From NCBI GenBank assembly GCA_900169235.1, contig FWCC01000048.1, positions 148,745-212,744 on the forward strand: a stretch of 64,000 nucleotides of DNA, in the 5' to 3' direction. The position numbers and the translations under genes were made by a program. Of this stretch, positions 20,084 through 30,518 are shown in pieces. Under the pieces are notes generated by a model. That model was not told where the DNA came from and searched no databases. It was given only the letters and a program-made list of their open reading frames with translations. The stretch is from Zarea fungicola. Taxonomy: Eukaryota; Ascomycota; Sordariomycetes; Hypocreales; Cordycipitaceae. The stretch's first letter is position 1. Each line of letters opens with the position of its first letter.

Positions 20084-23062
20084 ATGGACGACTTTTTTAC
20101 CCAAGTTAGCACCACGTACCTCAACGGCAGAGAAGAAGCAACACAAGTCGAGCCTCGACAAAGCACGTCAAAGACAAACTCCGTCAGCATTACACTCACT
20201 AGCTTGGAAGAAGCTATTGAATCGTTAAAGAACCAGCCAAACTACGATGCATTAACTACAACGCTGAGATATCTTTGTGACAAATCCGAGTTGCTCGCAG
20301 GCCGACCGAGCCCTCAGACCGCAGCTGTTACTCACCTGCTGGTAACTGAAATTACTCCAAATTACTGGACATTGCTGTTGGAATCTTCTTCTTCAGCATC
20401 ATCTTCTAAGGGATCAGTTTCAAAAGGGGGCGATGTAGGCTTGCTGATTCGCTGTGTGAGGAATGTCACTGGACTCAATGCTATCCTCGCTCATATCAAC
20501 TCACTCCTGGCGGAATTGCGCCGACGGCGAAAGGATGTTTCGCCACAAGATATTCATCTTCACTTGCAAATTTTCCTTGATCTGACTGCGGCTGTCCTCA
20601 GAGGGCCTGATTCCATTCGTGAAATGTGGACTGCGTCCGTCAACCAGATACCAGATGCAGCACTCAGAAAAATGCAAGCCCAAACACTGAATAGTCTGAT
20701 TGCAAGCAGTCGTGTGCTTTCGGTAGCCTCGGAAGCTGCCACTGTGATAGGTCTTGAGAAAATCAAGACTGAAACCAGATTTATTGCCAACGGCGCAGAC
20801 TATACCAGTTGGATCGCTACCAACATTGCAGCATGGGCAAAGACGGCGTCTGAAACGTCTCAAGTCCAGGCTTGCTACGATATTTTTCAACGTGCTTTAT
20901 CGCTTGGCTATCAAAATGCGCTCGTAAACCTGCTGATAGAAAATCTTCTGCTGCAGAATGACCTTGAACCAGCCATTTTCATACAAGTATGCTTTCATCA
21001 ACCCGCGGCCTTCAAGAAGACTATGCCGATTGTTTTGGAATACTTGACGCATAAATTCCTAAATTCCATCACTCTTCAAGACCCAGCCAACAACAAGACT
21101 ATCTCGGCCGTGGCCGGTATCATTCATTCACTCATCAAAGATGACTTGGCCAGAAAATCATTCATTGTTTCCTGGTGTACGGCGTCTTCTGGTGCCGGTC
21201 TAGGTGACGGCATCGGCATCCGCCGTGCTGTTTTGTCGGCACTGGCCACCGACAACGATGCCATCACATCAGTGCTTGAGAAGAGCCTCAATCAATTTGG
21301 CGACCAGCTTTATATCAAGCACACTGCCATCTTACAGCAACAAGTACATACTCAAATTTTACTACTCAGTGCTGGATATGTATCTAGGCTTTCTCCAATC
21401 AGACTCACTATGATTGTCAAATCTGGTGCTTACATGGGCACAATTTCGAATCGAATTGCGTCCACGCAGGAACTGGCGAGGATGTTTGGCATGGTCGTTG
21501 GCGAAGCGCTATCCACGCTTGTTGACAAGGGCAAGAACAAACTTGATTTTCATATGGAAGAAATGGAAACCGTGGAGATCCAGTCACTCAAGGCCCTGAC
21601 GAGCATTTCAGATACTGTCGGTCCATTTACAGACTTGCTGCTCCCGATGCAGCCTGTAGAATCCATCATATCAACCATTCCTTCACAGAAACCGACTGCC
21701 AGGCTAAGGAGAAAACCAGCTCCCAGGTCTTCCACAGCATCAAACCTACCCAAAGCAATAATTGAAGAGATTGACTCGTCCGAAGACGAGGACGATGACG
21801 ATGGCTTGGTACCGTACGCCAAGGGGTCTGACCCCGAAGATTCAGATGACGACGCAGAGCTTGTACATCGCAATAAGCTGAAACCTCCCGTTTACATTCG
21901 CGATTTGATTTCTTACTTTCGCGACGTCGAAAACTACGACAAGCAAAAGCTGGCGCTGCAGACGGCACCCATCCTCGTCAGGCGGAAGGCAAACTACGGC
22001 ACTGAAGTCCAGGCCCATGCCGAGGAGCTGGCGGGTATACTCGTTGGCCTGCAGGATAAGTTTGAGCTAGACGGCTTCGGCGAGATGCAGCTGCAAGGCA
22101 TGATTGCACTCATCGTTGCGCAGCCGAAGCTCATGGCACCGTGGTTTGCGCGCACCTTCTTTGAGGGCGACTACAGCTTGTCCCAGCGGACGGCTGTTCT
22201 CATCGCCGTTGGTCTGGCCAGCAGGGAGGTGGCCGGTTTCGATACGGGCACTTTTACCTCCGCGGCCAACTTTCCGTCCAAACAGCTCCCTGAAAAGATC
22301 CAGCAGCTTTACATTGATGCCAACAACAGGGCTCAGCCGCCGGCAGCTGGTGGGAAGATGTTAAAGGCATTACCCCCAAACGCAATTGAATCCATATCTC
22401 TCGCCCTCACAGCCGAATTCCTCGCTCCCGTGACCGCGAGGGCTGCAGACGCTGCCACAGGACCCGACGTACTTAAGCTGGAGTCCTTCACGGAGCGCCA
22501 CATCAACCGTAAAAATAGCAGCACAAAGAAGAAGACTGGTGTGCGCGCCGTACTCAACACGACAGCCGCCATCATCTCGCAGTTTTTCTTCGCGCCCTTC
22601 ACGGCACACTTCCAGGCCGCGCTACAACGGTCCTCGCGCCGCCGTGTCGTGCTGAATCCCGCCCTGTTGGCGCTGTACCTGCAGACGCTAGGCATACTCG
22701 TCAACGCCGCGGGGCCGGCGACGCTGTCACTGCCGCAGATGACGGCAGAGTTGTTGCGTCTGCTGCTGGGAGTGCGGGTGAATGTTCTTGATGATCTCAG
22801 CGCGATGAGGGGATGGCTTGCGGCCATGGCGGCGCTGCTGCATGTGCATAGCGACGATATGCGGCGGCTTTGTGAAACCCAGTCACGGGAGCTTTTTGAG
22901 GCAAGAGTGTGGGTGGGAGGGGTGTTTATGAGGATTCGTCCTGGTGAGGTGGGGAGCGAGGAGAATGATGTGTATAGGTTGACGGCTGGCGTTTTGACTA
23001 CACTGAACGACGCTTTAGAGGAATATCAGGCTTTTTTTATGGGAGAATGGGCCAATCCTTGA
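20084..23062 (+). CDS. TEL2: Telomere length regulation protein Tel2 (TTT complex)
   Basis: This is an intronless frame of 992 residues. I chose ATG 20084 (MDDFFTQVSTTYLNG), which has A at -3 and G at +4. The frame stays open for a few codons upstream but has no ATG. The product is the HEAT-like scaffold that, with Tti1 and Tti2, chaperones PIKK kinases (Tel1/ATM, Mec1/ATR, TOR). Family features are TLNSLIASSRVLSVASEAAT, QQVHTQILLLSAGYV and MFGMVVGEALS. After an acidic linker (EEIDSSEDEDDDDG, a likely casein kinase 2 site cluster of the kind that binds R2TP/Pih1) comes the conserved C-terminal domain at about 601-725 (PPVYIRDLISYFRDVENYDK...LVRRKANYGTE). GC content rises clearly in the last kilobase. 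Confidence 0.93.
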   Translation: MDDFFTQVSTTYLNGREEATQVEPRQSTSKTNSVSITLTSLEEAIESLKNQPNYDALTTTLRYLCDKSELLAGRPSPQTAAVTHLLVTEITPNYWTLLLESSSSASSSKGSVSKGGDVGLLIRCVRNVTGLNAILAHINSLLAELRRRRKDVSPQDIHLHLQIFLDLTAAVLRGPDSIREMWTASVNQIPDAALRKMQAQTLNSLIASSRVLSVASEAATVIGLEKIKTETRFIANGADYTSWIATNIAAWAKTASETSQVQACYDIFQRALSLGYQNALVNLLIENLLLQNDLEPAIFIQVCFHQPAAFKKTMPIVLEYLTHKFLNSITLQDPANNKTISAVAGIIHSLIKDDLARKSFIVSWCTASSGAGLGDGIGIRRAVLSALATDNDAITSVLEKSLNQFGDQLYIKHTAILQQQVHTQILLLSAGYVSRLSPIRLTMIVKSGAYMGTISNRIASTQELARMFGMVVGEALSTLVDKGKNKLDFHMEEMETVEIQSLKALTSISDTVGPFTDLLLPMQPVESIISTIPSQKPTARLRRKPAPRSSTASNLPKAIIEEIDSSEDEDDDDGLVPYAKGSDPEDSDDDAELVHRNKLKPPVYIRDLISYFRDVENYDKQKLALQTAPILVRRKANYGTEVQAHAEELAGILVGLQDKFELDGFGEMQLQGMIALIVAQPKLMAPWFARTFFEGDYSLSQRTAVLIAVGLASREVAGFDTGTFTSAANFPSKQLPEKIQQLYIDANNRAQPPAAGGKMLKALPPNAIESISLALTAEFLAPVTARAADAATGPDVLKLESFTERHINRKNSSTKKKTGVRAVLNTTAAIISQFFFAPFTAHFQAALQRSSRRRVVLNPALLALYLQTLGILVNAAGPATLSLPQMTAELLRLLLGVRVNVLDDLSAMRGWLAAMAALLHVHSDDMRRLCETQSRELFEARVWVGGVFMRIRPGEVGSEENDVYRLTAGVLTTLNDALEEYQAFFMGEWANP

Positions 23063-23392
23063 AAGGGAGGTGAGAAAAGCAAGCTTTTTTTTTGTAGTAT
23101 GATGATTTTATGGCGTTTGGCATAAAAGGTTAAGCATGGTCCATGAATAAAAGCTTGATTTTTATGTGTGTATATATGTAAAGTACATTTTCGTCACCTT
23201 GTGCTTAATAAGTAACATGTTCCAAACTCCCACCCATCATCCTATAATGTACGCTATTCTCCATTTCTACGTGATCCAATTGTCACAGAAAAAAAAAGAC
23301 TCCTCGGTGGAAGGAAAATCAATGATAAGAATCGCAAAGCCCGGTTAATACATGCATCTTTTTCTGTTACATGAAGATTCTGCCGCCACTTG
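23063..23392. other. Convergent intergenic region, TEL2 and kinase 3' regions
   Basis: 330 bp lie between convergent stops. AATAAA occurs at 23146-23151 on the TEL2 strand as a plausible polyadenylation element. Nothing else was recognised. Confidence 0.5.
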
Positions 23393-26035
23393 TCAAGATG
23401 AATCGCTTGCCGGCTGTTCCATACGAATCGTGCTACCTCGCCGAATAGGCAAGCTTGATAAATAACTGTTGGCAAAGTTGAGGTGATCTCCCAGACTTAT
23501 CGCCATGCGGCGCAGCTCGTGCTTGGCGGCATCGGTATGCGCCTGACCCTGTAGCACCTGCGGCGCCGGCGCGTCGGGGAGTGCCGGGAACCCAGCCACC
23601 GAGTCCACCGACGAGGCCTGCGAGAGGGACCGCTGCTGGGCAAACACTGACTGCATCGACGGCGAGGGGAAGCCGAAGCTGCCGGGGGCAGGGTTGACGA
23701 GGGCCGTCTGCGGCGGCGTCGTGGACTCTGGATCGGTGTCGGCAAAGTCGCTCAGCGAGTACGGTCGGGCGTTAGCGTTGGCGCTGGCACGCCCGCTGCT
23801 GCCGTTGCTAAGAGGCTGTTGGTCGCTCGAGGTGGAAGCGTCTCGTTGGTGGCTGCTAAATTTGTCGTCGACCGTCGTCATGGACAGGTCGCGTTGGTGG
23901 GTGAACTTGTCATCCATGGTATTCACGGACTCGTGTCCGCTCGCAAAGGAAAATTCGGAGCCGTCGGAGACGTAGATAGACGGCTCCCGTGTGGAAGGGG
24001 GCATGATGTAGAGGGAGGCATGCTTTTCCAGCTCAAAGGGATTGGCGCCACCCATTTCGGAACCACTAATTGAACCGACATCAGAGTGCGACGTCGATGG
24101 CCGCGTTACGTCCATCATGGGGTCCATCATTGGGTCGGCAAAGCTCATATCGAGATCAATAAGGGAGCCTACCGAGGCTCTGTTATCAAAATGGTCATGC
24201 GTGCCAGCTGCCATGTCGTGGAATCCCGCAGAGGGTAAGACGGGCTCTGTCGGGCGGTGGACCAATGCTGGTCGGCCGCCGCCAGAATCTGGAGCGGGTG
24301 GCGGCGTATTGTTAAAGGGAAATCGAAAGACCTCAGGGTTGGCGGACGCAGGCGGGGCCGCCATGGTAGGAAACTTCCAATCCTGTGTCCTGCGGTTGTT
24401 AGCGCTGAGGTCGGCGGGATCGCTGAGAGGGCCTTGGGAGAAGTGTGAATCGATAAATTCGTAGTCGAGGGACGCCCGCGAGTCGCCGGCTCGCGCTTCG
24501 CCAACTCGTAGCGTCGCCATGTCAACAAATTGTGACAAATCACTGCCATGCAAAGAGGCATCCAGGTCAATCAGTGATTCTCGCACATCCGCTGCCTGGG
24601 CATTGGCATCCCGCAATGGTAGATCGGACACATTCCCACCTGCGGCTCCTGTCGCCAGCTGTACAGGTGCAGGTTGAAGCATTCGGCCATAATATGCTCT
24701 GGAGTTATCTTCGTAATTAGAAAGCGTATTGGGATCAAAGATCTTTTCCAGGGGTGCCTTGAACGCCGCGAGCTGTTGTGGTGGTGGGCGACGCCTTGAC
24801 TTGGGCTTCTGCGGTCGGGCCGTATCGAAGTCGGGCAGATCTGGCGGCTGTATAAACTCGACATCAGATCCATACACATCATACACATCCTGCGCATCGC
24901 CATCATCCAGAACCTCTTGGTCAAATGCTGCAGTCGTACTAAAGTTCCATTCTTCGTTTGCCATGGCAGCGGGCGACAGGTCAGCTAAACCTTGGGCGCC
25001 ACCAGCAGAGAAGAGCGAGCGACGGTCTCCTCCTTGTGCTTCCCATAGTTTAAAGGCTCGCACTAAGTGTGCAAGGCCTGATGTTGGATACTGCTCTTCA
25101 GTTTTGAATATATATCTGTGTCTCTGTATTTGTTCAATGGTTGGGCGCTTGCTTGTGTCATGCTGAAGACAGTACGCAACAAGGTCTTTTAGTCCTGTTG
25201 AGTAGTCGCCTTCAAGGCGGGGACTATGCTGTTTCAGATGCGTGCCAAGCTTTGAAAAGTCCATTCCAAACGAAACATTTGGAGGCAGTCCAGAAGCAAT
25301 TTCATAGATCATGGAACCAAAGGCCCAGATGTCGACTTCAGTACCATACGAGGCTCGCTCCTCGAAAAGTTCTGGGGCCATCCAATGGGGTGTACCAATA
25401 AATGTTGTTCGCTTGTCAAATTTGGTCTCGATGACACCGGCAACACCGAAGTCACAGAGCTGAACATCCCCTACCTCTGTGATGAGAACATTGGCGCACT
25501 TGAGATCTCGATGAATAATGCCCTGGCTATGGACCCAATGGATGGCCTCTGCAACCTCGCGAACGATGGGGATAATCCATTTCTCCTGCAGCCCGCCAGG
25601 GGCAGTTGGCCTCATCAGAGTTGCCACACTTCCTCCAGCGCAGTACTCGGTAACCATCCACATTGACTGGCCGACGGGTAAGGCTTCAATGACAGTGTTG
25701 ACATTTTTGGCACCGCTATCGCTTAGTCGCTGCAGCGCATTGATTTCTTTTAGCAAATCACTGTAGGTATCAGCCAATTTTGGGTTCACTGTGTCGCCCT
25801 CCTCAATGTCGATGATTTTGATGGCAACAAGACGGCCGGTGGCCAGGGCCTTCGCCTTGTAGACACGACCAAAACTTCCCTTGCCAATGAGCTCAGACAG
25901 CTGGTACTGAGGGATCTCCTTTCCTGTTTTTTTACAGCTTTCGATGACCGCTTTCTGCATTTTCTTGGCATCTTCAAAGGCCTTTTGCTTGGTTGCCGAG
26001 TAGTCAGGGCCTCTGACTTGCAGTGAGGCCATCAT
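23393..26035 (-). CDS. Ste20-family germinal-centre kinase (GCK/YSK-like; MST-1/POD-6/SID-1 group)
   Basis: This is a single exon of 880 residues from ATG 26035 (MMASLQVRGPDYS). The frame upstream is open but has no ATG; the second Met is equally possible. The kinase domain is at about 45-309: G-loop IGKGSFGRVY, catalytic Lys73 (VAIK), HRD at 175-177 (IIHRDLKCANVL), DFG at 195-197 and activation loop KRTTFIGTPHWMAPELFEE. HRDLK and GTPHWMAPE are GCK hallmarks. The remaining 570 residues are low-complexity and acidic/Ser-rich with a Pro-Arg patch (KPKSRRRPPP), probably regulatory. No PBD/CRIB is present, so it is not a PAK-type Ste20. Fungal GCKs act upstream of NDR kinases in septation and hyphal polarity. 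Which paralog this is cannot be settled by eye. Confidence 0.85.
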   Translation of the reverse strand: MMASLQVRGPDYSATKQKAFEDAKKMQKAVIESCKKTGKEIPQYQLSELIGKGSFGRVYKAKALATGRLVAIKIIDIEEGDTVNPKLADTYSDLLKEINALQRLSDSGAKNVNTVIEALPVGQSMWMVTEYCAGGSVATLMRPTAPGGLQEKWIIPIVREVAEAIHWVHSQGIIHRDLKCANVLITEVGDVQLCDFGVAGVIETKFDKRTTFIGTPHWMAPELFEERASYGTEVDIWAFGSMIYEIASGLPPNVSFGMDFSKLGTHLKQHSPRLEGDYSTGLKDLVAYCLQHDTSKRPTIEQIQRHRYIFKTEEQYPTSGLAHLVRAFKLWEAQGGDRRSLFSAGGAQGLADLSPAAMANEEWNFSTTAAFDQEVLDDGDAQDVYDVYGSDVEFIQPPDLPDFDTARPQKPKSRRRPPPQQLAAFKAPLEKIFDPNTLSNYEDNSRAYYGRMLQPAPVQLATGAAGGNVSDLPLRDANAQAADVRESLIDLDASLHGSDLSQFVDMATLRVGEARAGDSRASLDYEFIDSHFSQGPLSDPADLSANNRRTQDWKFPTMAAPPASANPEVFRFPFNNTPPPAPDSGGGRPALVHRPTEPVLPSAGFHDMAAGTHDHFDNRASVGSLIDLDMSFADPMMDPMMDVTRPSTSHSDVGSISGSEMGGANPFELEKHASLYIMPPSTREPSIYVSDGSEFSFASGHESVNTMDDKFTHQRDLSMTTVDDKFSSHQRDASTSSDQQPLSNGSSGRASANANARPYSLSDFADTDPESTTPPQTALVNPAPGSFGFPSPSMQSVFAQQRSLSQASSVDSVAGFPALPDAPAPQVLQGQAHTDAAKHELRRMAISLGDHLNFANSYLSSLPIRRGSTIRMEQPASDSS

Positions 26036-26528
26036 GGTAAAAGTCGGGTCCAGCCTTGGGTAGGCGGGGATACCAGCGGCAAATTCAGTCGTCAATATGC
26101 GATGCAAGCTATATGCATAATTCACATCATTTCTCCGGGACGGCTTATTTCATGCACTTTGCCGTTTGTCCAGCGTTTGTCTGATGCTGTACGGGATGAA
26201 GGCATAACGAGAAGCCAGGTCTCGAAACCAGGGGAGAGGTAAAGGTCCAAGACGCGACAGCGAGGTTTAGCCGGTGAGCCCAGATGCCGCCCAGATACTA
26301 ACTGGGATGGATGTACAATTTGGCCGGGCGGCTAGCAGCCCAGATTTACAGGGGCTGCCGTAGTGGATGCAGCCCCTGGTTACTACAGTGGCAAGTGGGT
26401 GTAAGCAAGTTTTGTATTGACCTATGGGCAGCGAGAAAAACGGCAAATCTAGATTAGAGACGCTTGTAAGATTTTAAAGCAGCGGTTACTGGTATTATAC
26501 GGAAGGAGTGCATCTACTAGGTCATGGT
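26036..26528. other. Tandem intergenic region between the DUF7053-type gene and the kinase gene
   Basis: 493 bp upstream of the kinase start serve as its promoter and as the terminator of the small minus-strand gene. They hold repeated CCCAGAT-type segments near 26278-26345. No gene was recognised. Confidence 0.4.
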
Positions 26529-27113
26529 TTATCCTGCAAGCTCCTTTTGTGCCAGCGCCATCATGGAGGCATGAATATCTTTCCAGCCCGACTCCGACAT
26601 GGACTTGACTGTGCCCACGAGGAGTCGCGATGCTGTAATGACCTGCTCTTCCACCAGCTCAGCTTTCCCGTCCTCTGTTTGACGAGTAACCCAAAGCGAC
26701 TCCATGACGACGCTCATGGGGCTTCGGATGCGGACAAAGACACCGTGCTCAACATTGAGAAACTCGTAGGTGCTCACGACATCCGAGTCCCATAGCCCTG
26801 CCGGGAGCGTGTGTACTTTGTCAGTAACCTTGTAGCAGTCTGGCTCGCCCGTGGCCGTGACACCACGATCCTCGGGAATCGTGGGCACTGGGTCTTGTGG
26901 GGTAGGGATGGACTCGTATTTTGCCATGTGCGGGTTATGCCTGAGATAATTCACATGGTTCTGCAGTCCTTCTACCAGCTTGGATGCGGGGATACCCTCG
27001 GGCACAGGTGACACATGCAGCAGCGTGGTGCTGGTTGAGAACCCTGGAGTGGCGGGATGGTAAGTTGAGGGGCAATACTTGCAGCTCGAGAGAGCGACAA
27101 ACTCACAAGACAT
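26529..27113 (-). CDS. Small DUF7053-type protein of unknown function
   Basis: Exons are 27113..27107 (7 nt, ATGTCTT) and 27043..26529, giving 173 residues. The spliced start is MSWFSTSTTLLHVSPVPEGI. Main features are SKLVEGLQNHVNYLRHNPHM, DCYKVTDKVHTLPAGLWDSD and YEFLNVEHGVFVRIRSPMSV. This layout (TTxLHVSPVP start, START-like polyketide/lipid-fold beta pattern, SP..V.ES.W) resembles the fungal DUF7053 family, which has no assigned biochemical role. The intron is 63 bp with GTGAGT donor, CTTAC branch and CCAG acceptor. The alternative is an unspliced start at the same ATG reading MSCEFVALSS..., which keeps an open frame but replaces the family start with intron-like sequence. No signal peptide or membrane segment is visible. 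Confidence 0.75.
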   Translation of the reverse strand: MSCEFVALSSCKYCPSTYHPATPGFSTSTTLLHVSPVPEGIPASKLVEGLQNHVNYLRHNPHMAKYESIPTPQDPVPTIPEDRGVTATGEPDCYKVTDKVHTLPAGLWDSDVVSTYEFLNVEHGVFVRIRSPMSVVMESLWVTRQTEDGKAELVEEQVITASRLLVGTVKSMSESGWKDIHASMMALAQKELAG

Positions 27114-27923
27114 GATCGTGTAGACGTAGAGAAGACACTCTGGGTATGGAAAGGCTGTATGAGCTTCAGTATGGGGTTGGAGGATGGATAATGAAAGCGA
27201 GCAAAGTGTCCTTGTCGTCGTCCGCAAACCTTGAGCATGTACCCTCAGCATTCAACCACGGAGTAGTTTCATCCGGTCCTCACTGCACGCTAGTGATGCA
27301 AGCCACTTGCCCATGTGTTCAAGTATTGGCCAGGTGTGTTGGGAAGTTGAATTGATGCATTATTTTCTCGGGCGGTATTTCAGATGGATATGAATCAACC
27401 AACTTTGCCAGAGACATAAGGTACTTGCCAGATAGGTACATATACAGGTGCAAAGCAAGGTATTAGACGGGGCAGCTATTGAAAGCACAGGTCCAGTAGT
27501 TCAGCACGGCGCGCAAGCTATGGAGTCGTTCGCCAAATTTAGAGTCGCTGTAGCGGAAAGCTTCAGAGCTAACCAGCGCCAATCAGCGAGCTCCAGGCCG
27601 CTGCCAGATTCGCCCATTTAACGCCACCAGCAGCTGACCATGTGACTTCGCGACGTTGTACATCAACCCCAGCGCGCTACCTCGACGTGACATTTTTCCA
27701 GTCTCCCCACTACGTCAATTAACGGTCCTTGCGAATACGACAACTGCAATAACTCGCACATTTCTATCTGTACTACACTACAGCTACTGTCTCAAGAATA
27801 CATCCCCCGGGCCTTCTCCCATCAGCTGCGGATGGCTATTCGTTTCCAAGATGCTCCCAGGCGATTACACTTTATAACCCAACATAAACTCCAATCCATC
27901 TACCATAAAAGGCTACCGCCAAA
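27114..27923. promoter_or_regulatory. Divergent promoter region between the DUF7053-type gene and PSO2
   Basis: This is an 810-bp interval with a consensus CCAATCA box at 27579-27585, 339-345 bp upstream of the PSO2 ATG. The last 200 bp before PSO2 are pyrimidine-rich, as in fungal core promoters. No gene was seen. Confidence 0.55.
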
Positions 27924-30518
27924 ATGGTCGCCTTGACGAATAGAAATCGGACTACGACGCCTAGAAAGCCGTTTGCAATGGTCCAAACAAACAAAAAGCC
28001 TTCGAAACCGAATGCCAGTATTCTCAATTTCTTCCAGAAGGCTGGGAAGCATGAAAGCTCTCTCTTCGTCGGTGCTGTTTCTGAACCTGCTACAGCTGCC
28101 GCCACAGCCGGTGCCCAGGTCGATGCAGACCAAGATATATACAGTCTCAATGGCCAAGACCGCTCAGTGGAATTGGAATCGCCAAGCAAAAGACGAAAGG
28201 TCAGTGAAAATGGGCACACGGCTGTGCAAGGCTCTCCGACCAACCCTGCAACCGCTCCATCCCCACCAGCAGTGAAGGCAAAGTCCAAGTTAATATCTCC
28301 GTTTATCCTGGACTCTGATGATGAGGATGATCCGGCTACGCCAAGCAATTCTCGATCTATATTCAATCCAATAAACAACAATGACACGAAGTCGCCTAGT
28401 AAGGAACTTACAAGTTTCGACAGCAAAGCGGCACCAGAAACAACCACCGCCGAAGCTGGCATAGAGACCACCCAGGATTGTGATTTACAACCCCTCTCTA
28501 CCATAACAGGCGATCCTCCTAATCTTCTCCACGAGACTACAAGCAATAAATTCCAAACTAGCGACGACTTTGACGACATGGCCGACCTTGACATGGACGC
28601 TTTCCAAGGCGATGAAATGCGCGAATGGCGGTTTATGAAAGAGCAAGCCCGCCTAGAAGCCGAAGAATCCGGTGATATGACGCTCTTCAATGAGACCTTT
28701 GGGGACGACCCGTTTCAGGAAGACACAGCTGCCGATTCATGTCCCATTTGTGCCGGCAGCCTTGTCGGGGTCTCGGAAGATGAGGCGACTCGGCATGTAA
28801 ATTCTTGTTTGGATGGCAACCCAACCCCTCTGCCGACAGTTTCAGAGCCACCAAAGATGCCACAGGAAAGTGTACCGGTGGGAGAGCATGGAGAGCATGG
28901 GGAGGTGGAGGCGGCGCAAGTCGGCAAGCGCTTCATGCGAGCTGCTGTACCACGCCCCGGCCAGGCCAATCCTTTCGATCTTACAGGGCAGCAGCCTAAT
29001 TCCAAATCGGCATTCTCCCAACTCATGTCGAATAATGCTGAAGATTCAGCCTGGTCAATTGCCGCTGCTGCTGAAAACGCCTCCCGCGGCCGGCCGGCTT
29101 ACATGCGAACATGTCCATTCTACAAGATTATGCCTGGATTCTCCATTTGCGTCGACGCCTTCCGCTACGGGGCCGTTCAGGACTGCAAAGCATACTTTCT
29201 CAGCCACTTTCATAGTGATCACTACATTGGACTAACTGCAAACTGGACGCACGGTCCAATATACTGTAGTCAGGTCACTGGGAGTTTGGTGAGGAATCAG
29301 CTACGTACTGCCGCTAAATGGGTCGTCGAGCTGGAATTTGACAAGGAGTACGATGTTCCCGGCACAAATGGTGCCAAAGTCACAATGATATCGGCAAACC
29401 ACTGTCCCGGCAGCTCCATGTTCGTCTTTGAAAAGGTGGTGGGCGAGAGGCACAACAAGAGCATAAAAAGAATTCTTCATTGTGGAGATTTTCGAGCATG
29501 TTCTGATCATGTCCAACATCCCCTACTAAGACCAGAGGTGGCTGATGCCGTTTCTGGCAAACTCAGAAGGCAAAAAATCGACATCTGCTACCTCGACACC
29601 ACATATCTAAACCCCCGATATTCGTTTCCGCCGCAAAACGATGTCATTCGAGCATGCGCTGATTTATGCGCCAAGATGTCGGCAGATCCCAATTGCAAAG
29701 ACGACATATGGGACACGGCGAAAAAGGAGGCGGGCAAGACTGTCAGCAAGTACTTTGAGAGCAAACCGCCAGCAGCAGAGTCAGAAAACGCGCGGCCCAG
29801 TCATAAGCCTGGTCAGCGTGTGCTAGTCATATGTGGAACCTATTCGATTGGCAAAGAGAGAATCTGCGTTGCCATTGCCAAAGCCCTGGGCACGAAAATC
29901 TTTGCTTCGCCGGCCAAGATCAAACTGTGCAAGCAGCTGGGCGACCCGGAACTCACGGCTCTCCTCACATCAGACCCCATTGATGCGCAGGTCCACATGC
30001 AGATGCTCATGGAGATTCGCGCCGAGACGCTGCAGGAATACCTGAACAGCCACAAGCCACATTTTACCCGCATCGTGGGACTGCGGCCCTCTGGCTGGAA
30101 CTTTCGCCCGACAAACAGCAAGAGTGCGGGTGCCAATACCACACCGTCCTTGGTCCCGACACATCAGCTTCTGCACAGCAAGAGCTGGCGGACTCGGTTT
30201 GGCGCGGCAGACTTTGTGCCACAGAGGGGCAGCACGAAGGAGGCCATGTGTTTTGGGGTTCCGTACTCGGAGCACAGCAGTTTTCGAGAGCTGGCCCTGT
30301 TTCTCATGAGTTTGCGAATCGACAAGGTCATCCCTACCGTGAATGTCGGCAGCGACCAATCGCGAAAGAGGATGAAAGGATGGATAGACAGATGGCAGAC
30401 GGAAAGACGCAAGGGCGGCTTGGTGCAACCATTGGTTGAAGGACAGGATGACCCTGACAAACTCAAGATTGCCCTATGGGATGGGAAAACGAGCAGTGGT
30501 GGCGGTGCTTGGTGGTGA
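27924..30518 (+). CDS. PSO2: DNA interstrand cross-link repair nuclease Pso2/Snm1
   Basis: An intronless gene of 864 residues. N-terminal SILNFFQKAGK resembles a PIP-like motif but lacks the leading Gln. At about 271-298 there is a UBZ4-type zinc finger (SCPICAGSL...ATRHVNSCLDG). The metallo-beta-lactamase domain carries YFLSHFHSDHYIGLT (HxHxDH, about 429-434), the later motif SANHCPGSSMFVFE and the acidic motif CYLDTTYLNPRY. The beta-CASP/DRMBL part contains TYSIGKERICVAIAKALGTK and the C-terminal His motif PYSEHSSFRELALFL. This is a 5'-3' exonuclease that processes DNA ends after cross-link unhooking. All metal ligands I looked for are present, so the gene should be active. It is convergent with LSM2. 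Confidence 0.95.
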   Translation: MVALTNRNRTTTPRKPFAMVQTNKKPSKPNASILNFFQKAGKHESSLFVGAVSEPATAAATAGAQVDADQDIYSLNGQDRSVELESPSKRRKVSENGHTAVQGSPTNPATAPSPPAVKAKSKLISPFILDSDDEDDPATPSNSRSIFNPINNNDTKSPSKELTSFDSKAAPETTTAEAGIETTQDCDLQPLSTITGDPPNLLHETTSNKFQTSDDFDDMADLDMDAFQGDEMREWRFMKEQARLEAEESGDMTLFNETFGDDPFQEDTAADSCPICAGSLVGVSEDEATRHVNSCLDGNPTPLPTVSEPPKMPQESVPVGEHGEHGEVEAAQVGKRFMRAAVPRPGQANPFDLTGQQPNSKSAFSQLMSNNAEDSAWSIAAAAENASRGRPAYMRTCPFYKIMPGFSICVDAFRYGAVQDCKAYFLSHFHSDHYIGLTANWTHGPIYCSQVTGSLVRNQLRTAAKWVVELEFDKEYDVPGTNGAKVTMISANHCPGSSMFVFEKVVGERHNKSIKRILHCGDFRACSDHVQHPLLRPEVADAVSGKLRRQKIDICYLDTTYLNPRYSFPPQNDVIRACADLCAKMSADPNCKDDIWDTAKKEAGKTVSKYFESKPPAAESENARPSHKPGQRVLVICGTYSIGKERICVAIAKALGTKIFASPAKIKLCKQLGDPELTALLTSDPIDAQVHMQMLMEIRAETLQEYLNSHKPHFTRIVGLRPSGWNFRPTNSKSAGANTTPSLVPTHQLLHSKSWRTRFGAADFVPQRGSTKEAMCFGVPYSEHSSFRELALFLMSLRIDKVIPTVNVGSDQSRKRMKGWIDRWQTERRKGGLVQPLVEGQDDPDKLKIALWDGKTSSGGGAWW

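Noticed and set aside
26036..26125. 30-residue extension of the kinase N-terminus
   Set aside because: It begins at GTG and has no ATG in frame; the kinase start MMASLQ is the first ATG.
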